Assembly (NCBI RefSeq): GCF_024206495.1
Contig: NZ_JAMBPQ010000015.1
Location: forward strand, 62,001-126,000
Reading direction: 5' to 3'
DNA: 64,000 nt
DNA from: Paraburkholderia sp. CNPSo 3272
GTDB lineage: Bacteria > Pseudomonadota > Gammaproteobacteria > Burkholderiales > Burkholderiaceae
The position numbers and the translations under genes were made by a program. The notes beneath the pieces are model-generated. The model did not search any database and was not told the DNA's origin. It was given only the letters and a program-made list of their open reading frames with translations. Numbering within the stretch: the first letter of the stretch is position 1; each line of letters opens with the position of its first letter. This document shows positions 1 to 8,055 of this stretch, in pieces.

Positions 1-268
1 TTTGACCGGACGGATTGAAGACGGCGCATCTGACGTCGAGTTTGGGATTCGCGTATCCCGTTTCGAAAGCAAAGAACGCGGCGACATCACTGGTTTGCAT
101 CGACGCCAATTCCGCGAGTTGCTGATGCGCGATGCTGGCGATTTCCGCGTACCTTTCCGTGTCGAACGGGCTCGTCGCGTAGTGCAAACCCGTTTGCGCA
201 AGTGCCAGTAGCCGGCGCGCCCGCGCGAGGCGTGCTCTCAGCGATTCTTGTCCGGCGGGCGTGGGCAT
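1..268 (-). CDS. NUDIX hydrolase, N-terminal part (cut by window edge)
   Basis: This partial gene runs off the left edge; its first 89 residues are present. It starts at ATG 268 with a GAGGTG ribosome site at 275-280 that overlaps the stop of the upstream HAD gene. The residues fit the helical N-terminal domain found in front of the NUDIX fold in one bacterial subfamily (ARRLLALAQTGLHY, then a segment like YDRERY). That subfamily is known to hydrolyse nucleoside diphosphate-linked substrates such as ADP-ribose. The NUDIX box itself lies outside the window, so the assignment rests on the N-terminal domain alone. The 10-base gap to the HAD gene suggests one transcript. Confidence 0.6.
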   Translation of the reverse strand, partial: MPTPAGQESLRARLARARRLLALAQTGLHYATSPFDTERYAEIASIAHQQLAELASMQTSDVAAFFAFETGYANPKLDVRCAVFNPSGQ

Positions 269-278
269 CAGTAGCACC

Positions 279-1004
279 TCACTTTTTCGCCGCGGCTTCC
301 TGATGCGCCTTCGCAAAGTCCGCCATGCTGTTGAAGCGGAAGTCGACGCTCGGCTGCCATCCGGGATTCATGGCCGCACCAAAGCCCGACTGCGAATGAC
401 GGCGGTAGATCCAGCAAGACGCCAGACCGAACTCACTGGCAGGCTTGTGGTCGTGGAAAAGACTTTCGGCAGTGTGAAGGATCGTTTCCTTCCTGATGCC
501 ACGCTCGCCCAACTTCTCGAGCATGTATTCGAAGTTTCGCGACGACGGCTTGTACGAGCCGATATCTTCCGCCGTGAATATTGCGTCGAACGCTACCTGC
601 AACCTTGCGTTGCTGTAGCTGAACGTCTCGTTGTCGACGTTCGACAATATGACCAGCTTGTAGTGCCGCTTCAGGTACTGCAGCGCGGCTACGGTGTCCT
701 CGAAGGCCGGCCAGTTGCGTACCGACAGCCCGTATGCCATGCACTCATCGTGCGTGAACGACAGTCCCCAATCCTCGGCCAGCCGCTTGTAGACGATGGG
801 TAGCAGTTCCTGGTATCGTTTGGCCGGCGTGTACTTCTGCTGCGACGACTCGTGTCGCGCATGGGCCTCCAGAACCTCGTCCCTCGACAGCGGCACCCTG
901 GCCCTTTCGATCAGGGGCCTGAGACCAGCGAAGATGCCGCTCTCCCAGTCGATCAACGTGCCGTAGCAGTCAAAAGTCAGTGTGTCGAAGTCGGTCAATT
1001 CCAC
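279..1004 (-). CDS. haloacid dehalogenase type II-like HAD hydrolase
   Basis: The 241-residue protein has the HAD core: motif I DCYGT with nucleophile Asp12, motif II Ser121 in SNVDN, and motif III Lys152 in YKPSSRNF, with the type II helical cap between motifs I and II. The length is normal for the family. The family removes halide or phosphate from small 2-substituted acids in the cytoplasm; the substrate cannot be read from sequence. The start is GTG, chosen because AAAGGAG lies 7 bases upstream and homology begins at once. It is followed after 10 bases by the NUDIX gene. Confidence 0.85.
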   Translation of the reverse strand: MELTDFDTLTFDCYGTLIDWESGIFAGLRPLIERARVPLSRDEVLEAHARHESSQQKYTPAKRYQELLPIVYKRLAEDWGLSFTHDECMAYGLSVRNWPAFEDTVAALQYLKRHYKLVILSNVDNETFSYSNARLQVAFDAIFTAEDIGSYKPSSRNFEYMLEKLGERGIRKETILHTAESLFHDHKPASEFGLASCWIYRRHSQSGFGAAMNPGWQPSVDFRFNSMADFAKAHQEAAAKK

Positions 1005-1094
1005 GGTAACTCCTTTCGGAAGTGCATGGCGGCGATCCCATTACCCAGGCCCCGCTTCGACGCCGCATCGATTCCGTCATGTTCTGGCGCATGT

Positions 1095-1236
1095 TAACGC
1101 ATGTCGAGGTAAGCGGCTCGGCCCACGAGACAGTCCGGTCGAGCGCAGGCGCACCGCTTAGCGGCACATAGGCCACGCCCGGGCGTTGCGGCGCGATCGT
1201 GAAGGCGGCCAAGATGGCGACGCCGCGCTCGGCCGC
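1095..1236 (-). pseudogene. remnant of LysR regulator C-terminal effector domain
   Basis: The 1005-1343 stretch between the HAD gene and the aminotransferase has no intact gene. On the minus strand one frame reads AERGVAILAAF followed by QRPGVAYVPLSG and then ALDRTVSWAEP. This matches the usual end of a LysR substrate-binding domain (GLGVALLP...RPGVVYRPL). No DNA-binding domain or upstream part of the gene remains, and the frame breaks upstream. I read it as a decayed tail of a LysR gene; chance similarity is possible. Confidence 0.45.
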
Positions 1237-1343
1237 TTTACCGGCTCACGCCGACGGAGTATCGGCGTTCGACCTGAGCGCTTCGTCGAGCTTGCGCAGG
1301 CGGTTGCGCAACGGGAAGGCGCGGCATATGAATCGCACGAAAG

Positions 1344-2573
1344 TCAAACAGGAGCCGACGTTACGTCCGCCGTGCGCACGGCATGCGCGGCCCGCTGCAA
1401 ACGCGCCACGCCTTCGCGAATCTCATTGACGTTCGGCGCGGCAAACGAAAGGCGCAGCGACGCGGGGTCCGGCTCGTCGGCGAAAAACGCCTGGCCGGGA
1501 ACGAATATCACCTTGTTGGCAATCGCGTTCGGCAACAGCGCATCGATCGCCACACCTGGAATGCGCGCCCACACGAACATGCCGCCTTCGGGCTGATGAA
1601 ACGCGATTGCGTCGCCGAATTGTGCGCGCAAGCCGTCGCAAAGCGCTTCGCATTTGCCCTGATACGCTCGCGTGATGAGCGGAAGGTGCCGTTCGAGCGA
1701 GCCCGCCGCCAGGTAGTGCGCGGCGATTGCCTGGGTCCACGGCGCACTGCACAGGTCGACGGTCTGCTTGGCGATCACGCAGCGCCGGGCGATTTCGGCG
1801 GGGGCGACGGTCCAGCCTACGCGCAAGCCGGGCGCGACAACTTTCGAAAGACTCGAGAAGTGCACGACCCAATCGCGCGCGCCCGACACCTCGCTTGCCA
1901 GCGCCAGCATCGACGGCACCGCGTTGCCCGCGAAACGCAGATCGCCGTACGGATCGTCCTCGACGATCACGAAGCGGTACTGAACGGCGAGGCGCAAGAG
2001 CGCAAGGCGCCGCTCGCGCGTGAGTGTGGCGCCGGTGGGATTCGCGAAGGTCGGCACCGTGTACAGCAACTTGGGCCGGACGATCGCGCCCGAAGCAAGC
2101 CGCGCGGCGAGTTCATCCACGTCGAGACCGTCGCCGTCTACCGGTATCGTCACGACATGCGCCTGCTGGAGCCGGAGCGCCTGCAGCGTGGCCGGATAGG
2201 CGGGCTGCTCGGTCAAGGCCGTGTCGCCCGGATTGAGCAGCACGCGCAACAAGAGGTCGAGGCCTTGTTGTGACCCCGTGGTGACGAGCATCTCCTCAGG
2301 AGCGCAGGTCACACCGCGGCGCGCCATCAGCGCGAGCAGTTGCGTCTTCAATTCGGGCAAACCGTCGGTCGGGCCATATTGCAGGCAGCGCGTGGAAGCC
2401 TGCCATGCGAGGGCCGCTGCCGCCTGCAGTCCACCGGCATCGAACAGGTCGCTGGCTGGATAGCCGCCAGCGAACGAAATCATGCCTGGTTCTCCCAGGT
2501 ACTTGAAAAGCTCGCGAATGGGCGAACCGGCGGGATGCTGAAAGGGCGCGGTGAATTCGTACATGGCGGACAT
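1344..2573 (-). CDS. PLP aminotransferase, 2-aminoadipate type
   Basis: This 409-residue fold-type I aminotransferase belongs to the LysN/MocR-catalytic group, without a GntR DNA-binding domain. Visible marks are the N-terminal PIRELFKYLGEPGMISFAGG, the FANPTG segment, VEDDPYGDLRF, and the PLP lysine in SSLSKVVAPGLRVGW. LysN-like enzymes transfer the amino group of 2-aminoadipate to 2-oxoglutarate, giving 2-oxoadipate. That role is inferred from the neighbours: a semialdehyde dehydrogenase that would make 2-aminoadipate and a DUF1338 enzyme that would use 2-oxoadipate. The promoter region carries an element also present before the ABC binding-protein gene. Another amino acid substrate is possible. 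Confidence 0.82.
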   Translation of the reverse strand: MSAMYEFTAPFQHPAGSPIRELFKYLGEPGMISFAGGYPASDLFDAGGLQAAAALAWQASTRCLQYGPTDGLPELKTQLLALMARRGVTCAPEEMLVTTGSQQGLDLLLRVLLNPGDTALTEQPAYPATLQALRLQQAHVVTIPVDGDGLDVDELAARLASGAIVRPKLLYTVPTFANPTGATLTRERRLALLRLAVQYRFVIVEDDPYGDLRFAGNAVPSMLALASEVSGARDWVVHFSSLSKVVAPGLRVGWTVAPAEIARRCVIAKQTVDLCSAPWTQAIAAHYLAAGSLERHLPLITRAYQGKCEALCDGLRAQFGDAIAFHQPEGGMFVWARIPGVAIDALLPNAIANKVIFVPGQAFFADEPDPASLRLSFAAPNVNEIREGVARLQRAAHAVRTADVTSAPV

Positions 2574-2637
2574 GGAGTCGATGGCGGTTAAGCGCGGCAG
2601 CGGACAAGCTTCGATTGTGGTCAGCCCTCACGGGCGT

Positions 2638-2681
2638 ATCAAACGAAATCTAATCACCACGTCATGCGGTTTGCTCATCAA
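2638..2681 (-). promoter_or_regulatory. promoter element shared with the ABC binding-protein gene
   Basis: About 44 bases here recur at 7061-7104 with about five differences, starting ATCAAACGAAATCTAATCAC. Both copies lie upstream of minus-strand genes of the same catabolic set. Within each copy is a 15-base core (minus strand CCGCATGACGTGGTG here, 2655-2669) that also resembles a site before the DUF1338 gene. It probably contains the promoter plus a regulator site; the divergent LysR protein is the nearest candidate. Confidence 0.55.
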
Positions 2682-2694
2682 GCCACGCGCAATG

Positions 2695-2725
2695 AAAAAG
2701 CCCGCTGAAATCACGGGCCTTTTTT
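2695..2725 (-). terminator. rho-independent terminator after the FOXRED1-like gene
   Basis: The arms GCCCG (2700-2704) and CGGGC (2714-2718) form a hairpin flanked by A5 on one side and T6 on the other, so it can work in both directions. It lies 22 bases after the stop of the minus-strand FAD oxidoreductase and separates it from the aminotransferase. Confidence 0.8.
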
Positions 2726-2746
2726 GCGTAACCTGACGATTCGCCG

Positions 2747-3919
2747 TCACACGACGTTCTTTTCGACGATCGGCCGGTTTTCCAGTACGCGCGACCAGTC
2801 GAGCGAAGACAGGTCGAGCGTCGTATACCGGCCGTTGAGGATCAGCTCGCTCACGCCGCGCCCGGTTGCCGGCCCCTGCTGCAGCCCGTGCCCGCTAAAA
2901 CCATTGGCGAACACGCAATTGTCGATGGCCGGGTGATAACCAATGATGGCGTTCTGGTCGAGCACGTTGTACTCGTAATAGCCGGACCAGCAGTTCTCCA
3001 CCCGCAGCGCCTCGAATCCCGGCACGCGGTGCGCAAGCGTCGGCCAGATCACATCGTCGAAGATGGCGTGATCGACTTCGTCGAGCGGCAGATCGTTCGG
3101 GTCGTTCTCCGCGCTCGGCGACGTTCCGGTGATGTACGTGTTGCCCTCGGGGCGGAAATACACGCCGGACGGATCGATTAGCAACGGGCACGCGGCGAGC
3201 CGCGCCGGCGACGACACGTTGAAAATGCTGCGGCGGCGCGCATAGACCGGAATGTCGATGTCCATCATTTCCGCGAGCTTGCGCGCCCACGCGCCGGCTG
3301 CGTTCACGAGCGTGTCGCAGGCATGGCGTTCGCCGTCGCTCGCGATCACGTGCGTGACCTTACGGCCACTGCGCACGACGCCGGTCACATCGGCCGGCAC
3401 ATAGCGCGCGCCGAGCGACTGCGCCTTCTTACGCAATGCCTGCACGAGGCCGTAGCCGTCGAACCAGCCCTCGCCGCTGCGGCCATACGCACCGCTTGTG
3501 AGATCCTCGACGTTGAGCCACGGAAACTTCGCGTGCAACGCCTCGCGCGACATGAGTTCGATATCCGCGCCAAGACGCGTTTGCAGCGCGTGATTCTCGC
3601 GCAGCGTCGCATCGCCGGCTTCGGTGGCTAGGAAGAGATAACCGCCCTCGTGCAGATCGATCGACGGGCGGCTGCCGTTCACTTCGAGCCGCTCGCCAAT
3701 GCCGCGCAGAAACTCGATGCCGAACAGCGACATCTGGATCGACAACGGCGTGGAAAACTGCTGCCGAATCGACGCGGCCGAAAGCGCCGACGACGAGCGC
3801 GCATAACTCGGGTCCCGCTCGAACACGGTCACGGAAACCGTTGGGTCGGCTGCGCGCAGAAAGTAAGCAATAGAACTACCGATTACCCCGCCGCCAACGA
3901 TAACGACTTGAGAACTCAC
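2747..3919 (-). CDS. FOXRED1-like FAD-dependent oxidoreductase, proposed pipecolate oxidase
   Basis: The 390-residue DAO-superfamily flavoenzyme starts with the Rossmann motif VVIVGGGVIGSSIAYFL and has the NAAGAWA motif in the middle. Its C-terminal third (WSGYYEYNVLDQNAIIG, then FANGFSGHGLQQGP) resembles eukaryotic FOXRED1 closely. The start is GTG 3919, with GGAG upstream; the open frame continues further but without similarity. It lies 106 bases downstream of the AmaB-like dehydrogenase, probably in one operon. From that position I infer oxidation of L-pipecolate (or a related imino acid) to piperideine-6-carboxylate, the AmaA step. The family also holds sarcosine and proline oxidases, so the substrate is unproven. 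Confidence 0.75.
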   Translation of the reverse strand: MSSQVVIVGGGVIGSSIAYFLRAADPTVSVTVFERDPSYARSSSALSAASIRQQFSTPLSIQMSLFGIEFLRGIGERLEVNGSRPSIDLHEGGYLFLATEAGDATLRENHALQTRLGADIELMSREALHAKFPWLNVEDLTSGAYGRSGEGWFDGYGLVQALRKKAQSLGARYVPADVTGVVRSGRKVTHVIASDGERHACDTLVNAAGAWARKLAEMMDIDIPVYARRRSIFNVSSPARLAACPLLIDPSGVYFRPEGNTYITGTSPSAENDPNDLPLDEVDHAIFDDVIWPTLAHRVPGFEALRVENCWSGYYEYNVLDQNAIIGYHPAIDNCVFANGFSGHGLQQGPATGRGVSELILNGRYTTLDLSSLDWSRVLENRPIVEKNVV

Positions 3920-4025
3920 GACTTGCTCCAGATTGCGGATAAAGCGGCGCGCATGGATGGGGTTTGCGCGAATCGATCCATCGACCGGGCGCCACGATGC
4001 ACCCGGTCGCGTACCTCGAACGCGC

Positions 4026-5525
4026 TTATTCGACGTTGAAATCGATGCCCTGTGCGAGCGGCAGCGCCGACGAATAGTTGACCGTGTTGGTCGCACGGCG
4101 CATGTAAGCCTTCCACGAGTCGGATCCCGATTCGCGCCCGCCGCCCGTTTCCTTCTCACCGCCGAACGCGCCGCCGATCTCCGCGCCGCTCGGGCCGATA
4201 TTCACGTTCGCAATGCCGCAATCGCTGCCCGCGGCCGACGTGAAGCGCTCGCTCTCGCGCAGGTCCGTCGTGAACACGCACGACGAAAGGCCATGATGGG
4301 CGGCGTTGTTCGCATCGATGGCGTCGCCGAAGTCGCTGTACTTGAGGACGTAAAGAATCGGCGCAAAGGTTTCCTTCAGGACAACTTCCGTTTGCGACGG
4401 CATCTCGACAATAGCCGGGCGAACGTAGAAGCCCTTCTCGTTGCCCGCCACCGTGTGACGCTCGCCGCCGAACACCTTGCCGCCTTCGCGCTTCGCCTGC
4501 TCGAGTGCCGACTGCATGCGGGCGAACGACTGCTCGTCGATGAGCGGACCCATCAGCGTGCCCTGCTCCAGCGGATTGCCGATCACCACCTTGCCGTAGA
4601 GCGCTTTCAGGCGCTCGACTGCCTTGTCGTACACGCTCTCTTGCACGAACAGGCGGCGCAGCGACGTGCAGCGCTGGCCGGCTGTGCCGACCGCCGAGAA
4701 CAGGATGCCGCGCAGCGCGAGTTCGAGATCGGCGGTAGCGGAGACGATGCCCGCGTTGTTGCCGCCCAGTTCGAGCAGCGAGCGGCCGAAGCGGCGCGCG
4801 ACCTCGACGCCGACGGTACGGCCCATTTCGGTGCTGCCCGTTGCGCTGACGATGTTCGAGCGCGGATCCGCCACGAGCTTCGCCCCCACTTCACGGCCGC
4901 CGACCACGAGGCTCGTGAGGCCTTCGGGCGCATCGCCGAATTCCTTCAACACGTCCTGCATGATCTTGTTGACGGCAACCGCGGTGAGCGGCGTCTTTTC
5001 CGAAGGCTTCCAGACCACGGCGTTGCCGCACACGAGCGCGAGCGCGGCGTTCCACGACCACACGGCAACCGGGAAATTGAACGCGGAAATCACGGTACAC
5101 ACGCCCATCGGATGCCATGATTCGGCCATTCGGTGGCCGGGACGCTCCGAAGCAATGGTCAGACCGTAAAGCTGACGCGAGAGGCCGACCGCGAAGTCGC
5201 AGATGTCGATCATTTCCTGCACTTCGCCGAGGCCTTCCTGGAAGATCTTGCCGGTTTCCAGCGAGACGAGGCTGCCGAGCGCGCGCTTCTGTTCGCGCAG
5301 CTTGTTGCCCAGCAGGCGCACGAGTTCGCCGCGGCGCGGCGCGGGCACATTGCGCCAGCTCTTGAACGCCTCCTGCGCCTTCGCGAGCACGGCGTCGACG
5401 TCCGCTGCCGACTGGCTCGCGACACGGCCGATCAGTTCGCCGTTGATTGGCGAATGCACGGCGATGTCGCCCGTTTCCGCAAGCTGGGAAATGCCGAGAT
5501 CCGAGAGGATGGAGGAGGCTTTCAT
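4026..5525 (-). CDS. amaB: aminoadipate semialdehyde / piperideine-6-carboxylate dehydrogenase
   Basis: This 499-residue protein is an aldehyde dehydrogenase of the ALDH7 (antiquitin/AmaB) type. It shows ISAFNFPVAVW, the general-base Glu in LLELGGNN, the catalytic Cys (about 286) in AGQRCTSLRR, and ETGGGRESGSDSWK near the end, which is typical of this family. ALDH7 enzymes oxidise 2-aminoadipate 6-semialdehyde, in equilibrium with piperideine-6-carboxylate, to 2-aminoadipate with NAD+. It leads a probable two-gene operon with the FOXRED1-like oxidase. Its 250-base promoter region carries several copies of a TTTCC/GGAAA motif. Confidence 0.88.
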   Translation of the reverse strand: MKASSILSDLGISQLAETGDIAVHSPINGELIGRVASQSAADVDAVLAKAQEAFKSWRNVPAPRRGELVRLLGNKLREQKRALGSLVSLETGKIFQEGLGEVQEMIDICDFAVGLSRQLYGLTIASERPGHRMAESWHPMGVCTVISAFNFPVAVWSWNAALALVCGNAVVWKPSEKTPLTAVAVNKIMQDVLKEFGDAPEGLTSLVVGGREVGAKLVADPRSNIVSATGSTEMGRTVGVEVARRFGRSLLELGGNNAGIVSATADLELALRGILFSAVGTAGQRCTSLRRLFVQESVYDKAVERLKALYGKVVIGNPLEQGTLMGPLIDEQSFARMQSALEQAKREGGKVFGGERHTVAGNEKGFYVRPAIVEMPSQTEVVLKETFAPILYVLKYSDFGDAIDANNAAHHGLSSCVFTTDLRESERFTSAAGSDCGIANVNIGPSGAEIGGAFGGEKETGGGRESGSDSWKAYMRRATNTVNYSSALPLAQGIDFNVE

Positions 5526-5544
5526 AGGTAGAATCCCTTAAAAA

Positions 5545-5558
5545 TTTCCGATACGAAA
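5545..5558. promoter_or_regulatory. candidate operator, degenerate copy (amaB promoter)
   Basis: TTTCCGATACGAAA lies 20 bases before the amaB start and is an imperfect version of the palindrome TTTCC-N4-GGAAA seen at 5705 and 10189. A further half-site (TTTCCTA on the minus strand) lies near 5568-5574. The position fits a repressor site close to the translation start. The XRE-cupin protein at 7422 is the proposed binder. Confidence 0.45.
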
Positions 5559-5704
5559 CATTGCTACTTTAGGAAACTATACACGCGCAATTTTGCGCCG
5601 ACAACACGAAAATCTTCGGGATTTTCGCCATGCCGCGTGTATCGCTCCCGCCCGGCTTTCCGCCATTGAAATGGCATGAGGCCGCCCTGAGGGCGGACCC
5701 TCGA

Positions 5705-5718
5705 TTTCCTATTGGAAA
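5705..5718. promoter_or_regulatory. candidate operator TTTCC-N4-GGAAA (amaB upstream)
   Basis: TTTCCTATTGGAAA has complete TTTCC/GGAAA arms. It sits 180 bases upstream of amaB. A perfect palindrome with the same arms, TTTCCTATAGGAAA, lies before the DadA-like gene at 10189. Sharing this motif between two catabolic promoters in one island suggests a common regulator. Confidence 0.5.
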
Positions 5719-5727
5719 CAATGCATT

Positions 5728-5750
5728 GGGCGCCGGCAATGCCGGCGCCC
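5728..5750 (-). terminator. strong hairpin after the ABC binding-protein gene
   Basis: A perfect 10-base stem (GGGCGCCGGC with GCCGGCGCCC) and a 3-base loop lie 25 bases after the stop of the minus-strand binding-protein gene. No T-run follows, so it may stop transcription only with help, or protect the 3' end. Confidence 0.55.
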
Positions 5751-5775
5751 TTCAAGGTAGCAGAGGCGAGTGATC

Positions 5776-6927
5776 TCAGTCTGCGGTTCGCGTCGTGACC
5801 GGCACCCACGCCACGTTTTTGACCTGATACAGCGTCGAACTCGGGCTCTTCAGGTCGCCCTGGGCATTGAAGGCGATCTTGCCCGTAATGCCGTCGTAGT
5901 TCGTGGCCTTCAGCGCGGCGTTGTACTGCGCCGGCGTCGCCGAGCCGGCCTTCTCCATCGCCGTGATCGCGACCCACGCCGCGTCGTAGGCGAACGGCGC
6001 GTAGGCGAGCATGTCGATGCCGTACTTCTGCTTGAACTTTGCCTCGAAGCCCTTACCCTTGGGCAGCGTGCCGAGCGGCTGGCCATATTCCCACACCGAA
6101 GCGCCATCGGCGGAATCGCCGGCGAGCTTGATGAAGTTCGCGTCCATGACGCCGCCGCCCGCGAGGAATTGCGCCTTCAGGCCAAGCTGGCGCATGCGCT
6201 TGACGATCATGGCGGCCTGCGCGTCGAGGCCGCCGAAGAACACGAGATCCGGATTCGTGCGCTTGATGCTCGTGAGCTGGGCGCTGAAATCCACCGCCTT
6301 GTCGTTCGTGAACTCGCGCGCGACGATCGTGCCGCCGTTCGCCTTCACGGCCTTCTCGAACTCGTCGGCTTCGCCCTGGCCGAAGGCCGTGCGGTCGTCG
6401 ATGATGGCAATGCGCTTCGCCTTTGTCACCGTCGCCGCATAGTTGCCCGCGTTGCCTGCGTTCTGCGAGTCGGTGGCGATCACGCGGTAGATGGTCGGCG
6501 CGCCGCTTTGGGTGATGGCCGGATTGGTGGCAGCCGGCGTGATCATCGGAATGCCCGCCTTCGCGTAGATCTTCGAGGCCGGCAGCGTCGTGCCCGAATT
6601 GAAGTGGCCGATCACGACGGCCACGTTGTCGTCCACGAGTTGCTGCGCGACTTGCACGCCAATGCGCGGATCGCTCTGGTCATCTTGCGAGTCGATCACG
6701 AACCTGACCGGCTTGCCCCCGATGGTCGGATGCGCGGCGTTGGCTTCGTCCACGGCCAGACGCACGCCGTTCTCGATGTCCTTGCCATACGCTGCCCCGC
6801 CACCCGTAAGCGGGCTGGCCACGCCAATCTTCACGACCATTTCCTGCGCGCTCACCGCGCCGGCAACCAACATCAACGACGCTGCGATCGCGCAGCCACG
6901 ACGAGAAGCGAGGAAACGAGGAGACAT
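5776..6927 (-). CDS. branched-chain-type amino acid ABC transporter, periplasmic binding protein
   Basis: The 383-residue protein has a signal peptide ending near AGAVSAQ and then the Leu/Ile/Val-binding fold: KIGVASPLTGGGAAYGKD, GHFNSGTTLPASKIY, ITPAATNPAITQ and DRTAFGQGEADEF. The start at 6927 is chosen because AAGGAAT lies just upstream and the signal peptide begins there. It would deliver an amino acid to an HAAT-family permease, but no permease or ATPase gene is in the window. Its promoter shares a 44-base element with the aminotransferase gene, so lysine, pipecolate or aminoadipate are reasonable ligands, by inference only. Confidence 0.85.
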   Translation of the reverse strand: MSPRFLASRRGCAIAASLMLVAGAVSAQEMVVKIGVASPLTGGGAAYGKDIENGVRLAVDEANAAHPTIGGKPVRFVIDSQDDQSDPRIGVQVAQQLVDDNVAVVIGHFNSGTTLPASKIYAKAGIPMITPAATNPAITQSGAPTIYRVIATDSQNAGNAGNYAATVTKAKRIAIIDDRTAFGQGEADEFEKAVKANGGTIVAREFTNDKAVDFSAQLTSIKRTNPDLVFFGGLDAQAAMIVKRMRQLGLKAQFLAGGGVMDANFIKLAGDSADGASVWEYGQPLGTLPKGKGFEAKFKQKYGIDMLAYAPFAYDAAWVAITAMEKAGSATPAQYNAALKATNYDGITGKIAFNAQGDLKSPSSTLYQVKNVAWVPVTTRTAD

Positions 6928-7060
6928 GCGATATTCCTTCGGTATCTGGAGCCGGCACGTGATGCGTCCGAATGGTCGCGCGGACCTTCGGCGCACTGGA
7001 TTCATCCCGCGATGCTGAGCGGCGGGACGTAAGCGGATTGTCGGCAGCCGTTCCGGCGGC

Positions 7061-7104
7061 ATCAAACGAAATCTAATCACCACGTAATGCGCTTTTCTCA
7101 TCAA
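7061..7104 (-). promoter_or_regulatory. promoter element shared with the aminotransferase gene
   Basis: This is the second copy of the element at 2638-2681, about 135 bases upstream of the binding-protein start. Its 15-base core on the minus strand (7078-7092, GCGCATTACGTGGTG) matches 13 of 15 bases with the other copy and 11 of 15 with a site before the DUF1338 gene. Confidence 0.55.
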
Positions 7105-7342
7105 CCCCGTCCACGCGGGGAATACGGCAACGCGTGACGCGGCCTCTCAGGCATTGGGAAATACCCGATGACGCCGATATGGCCGCTTGCGTGTGGGTGT
7201 CTTGCGAGAACGGGTTGCGCGCGCACCATGCCTTGCGCCGACTGGGTTTGCGTCAGAAATCATCAACTTCCGGGCGATCGATTTACTTAGCCATGCAAAT
7301 TAATCGTGGTAGGACGCAGCACACGTCGCGCGATACGCAACT

Positions 7343-7374
7343 CTTATGATCGGAAACATAGAGTACGATACGAA
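7343..7374. promoter_or_regulatory. candidate autoregulatory sites of the XRE-cupin gene
   Basis: CTTATGATCGGAAA (7343-7356) matches the reverse of the 5545 site in 10 of 14 bases, including ATCGGAAA. CGATACGAA (7366-7374) repeats nine bases of the same site. Both lie 50-80 bases before the XRE-cupin start, where an autoregulating repressor would bind. Confidence 0.4.
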
Positions 7375-7421
7375 TCATCAGCGAACACCCGCGAACCATC
7401 AGCGAGCACCCGAGTTCCCGA

Positions 7422-8045
7422 ATGGAAACCCCGTCCCTCAAGCCCGCCGAGAACGCTTCGGCGGAGCTGGGCAAGCGCGTCAAGGCGGCCCGGCTGAAGC
7501 ACGATTACACGCTCGAGGCCGCCAGCCGAGTGTGCGGCGTGTCGCGCTCCACGCTCTCGAAGGTGGAAAACGGCGTCATGTCGCCGACGTTCGACGTGCT
7601 GCAGAAGATCGTTCACGGCCTGAAGATCGACCTCGGCGAACTGTTCGGTTCGGCGCCCAGGCCGCGCGCGAGCGGACGCCGCGCACTCACCCGCAAGGGC
7701 GGGGGGCAGCAGCATTCGGCTGGCTGCTATCAGATGGAGTTGCTGGCCACGGAGCTCGCCCACAAGGCGATGTACCCGTTTCGCATTCGGGTGACGGCGC
7801 ACTCGCTCGACGAGTTCACGGAATGGGGCCGGCATGAAGGCGAAGAATTTCTCTTCATCTTGAGCGGCTCGGTTTGCCTCTACTCCGAGCTTTACGCACC
7901 GACGCATCTCGAAGCCGGCGACAGCCTCTACTTCGACAGCCGCACGGGGCATGCGGCCGTCTCCACGAGCGAAGAGGACGCGGAAGTCCTCTGGCTCATC
8001 AACGAACCGCACCCGGACACGCAGGACGGCGCGCCGGGCGTGTGA
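7422..8045 (+). CDS. XRE-family regulator with C-terminal cupin sensor
   Basis: The 207-residue protein has an XRE helix-turn-helix at about residues 15-70 (LGKRVKAARLKHDYTLEAAS, SRSTLSKVENG) and a cupin_2 domain at about 120-190 (WGRHEGEEFLFILSGS, LEAGDSLYFDSRTGHAA). This is the PuuR-like layout, in which the cupin senses a small metabolite. It lies in the middle of the lysine/pipecolate island and is the best candidate reader of the TTTCC-N4-GGAAA sites. The ribosome site is weak; the ATG is the only sensible start. Confidence 0.85.
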   Translation: METPSLKPAENASAELGKRVKAARLKHDYTLEAASRVCGVSRSTLSKVENGVMSPTFDVLQKIVHGLKIDLGELFGSAPRPRASGRRALTRKGGGQQHSAGCYQMELLATELAHKAMYPFRIRVTAHSLDEFTEWGRHEGEEFLFILSGSVCLYSELYAPTHLEAGDSLYFDSRTGHAAVSTSEEDAEVLWLINEPHPDTQDGAPGV

Positions 8046-8055
8046 TCCTTCGCGC

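Larger units (their letters stand above)
6928..7421. other. 494-base regulatory intergenic region
   Basis: This region separates the minus-strand binding-protein gene from the plus-strand XRE-cupin gene. It holds the shared promoter element at 7061-7104 and candidate operator half-sites at 7343-7374. Short open frames inside it have no ribosome site or recognisable product, so I see no gene. Confidence 0.6.
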
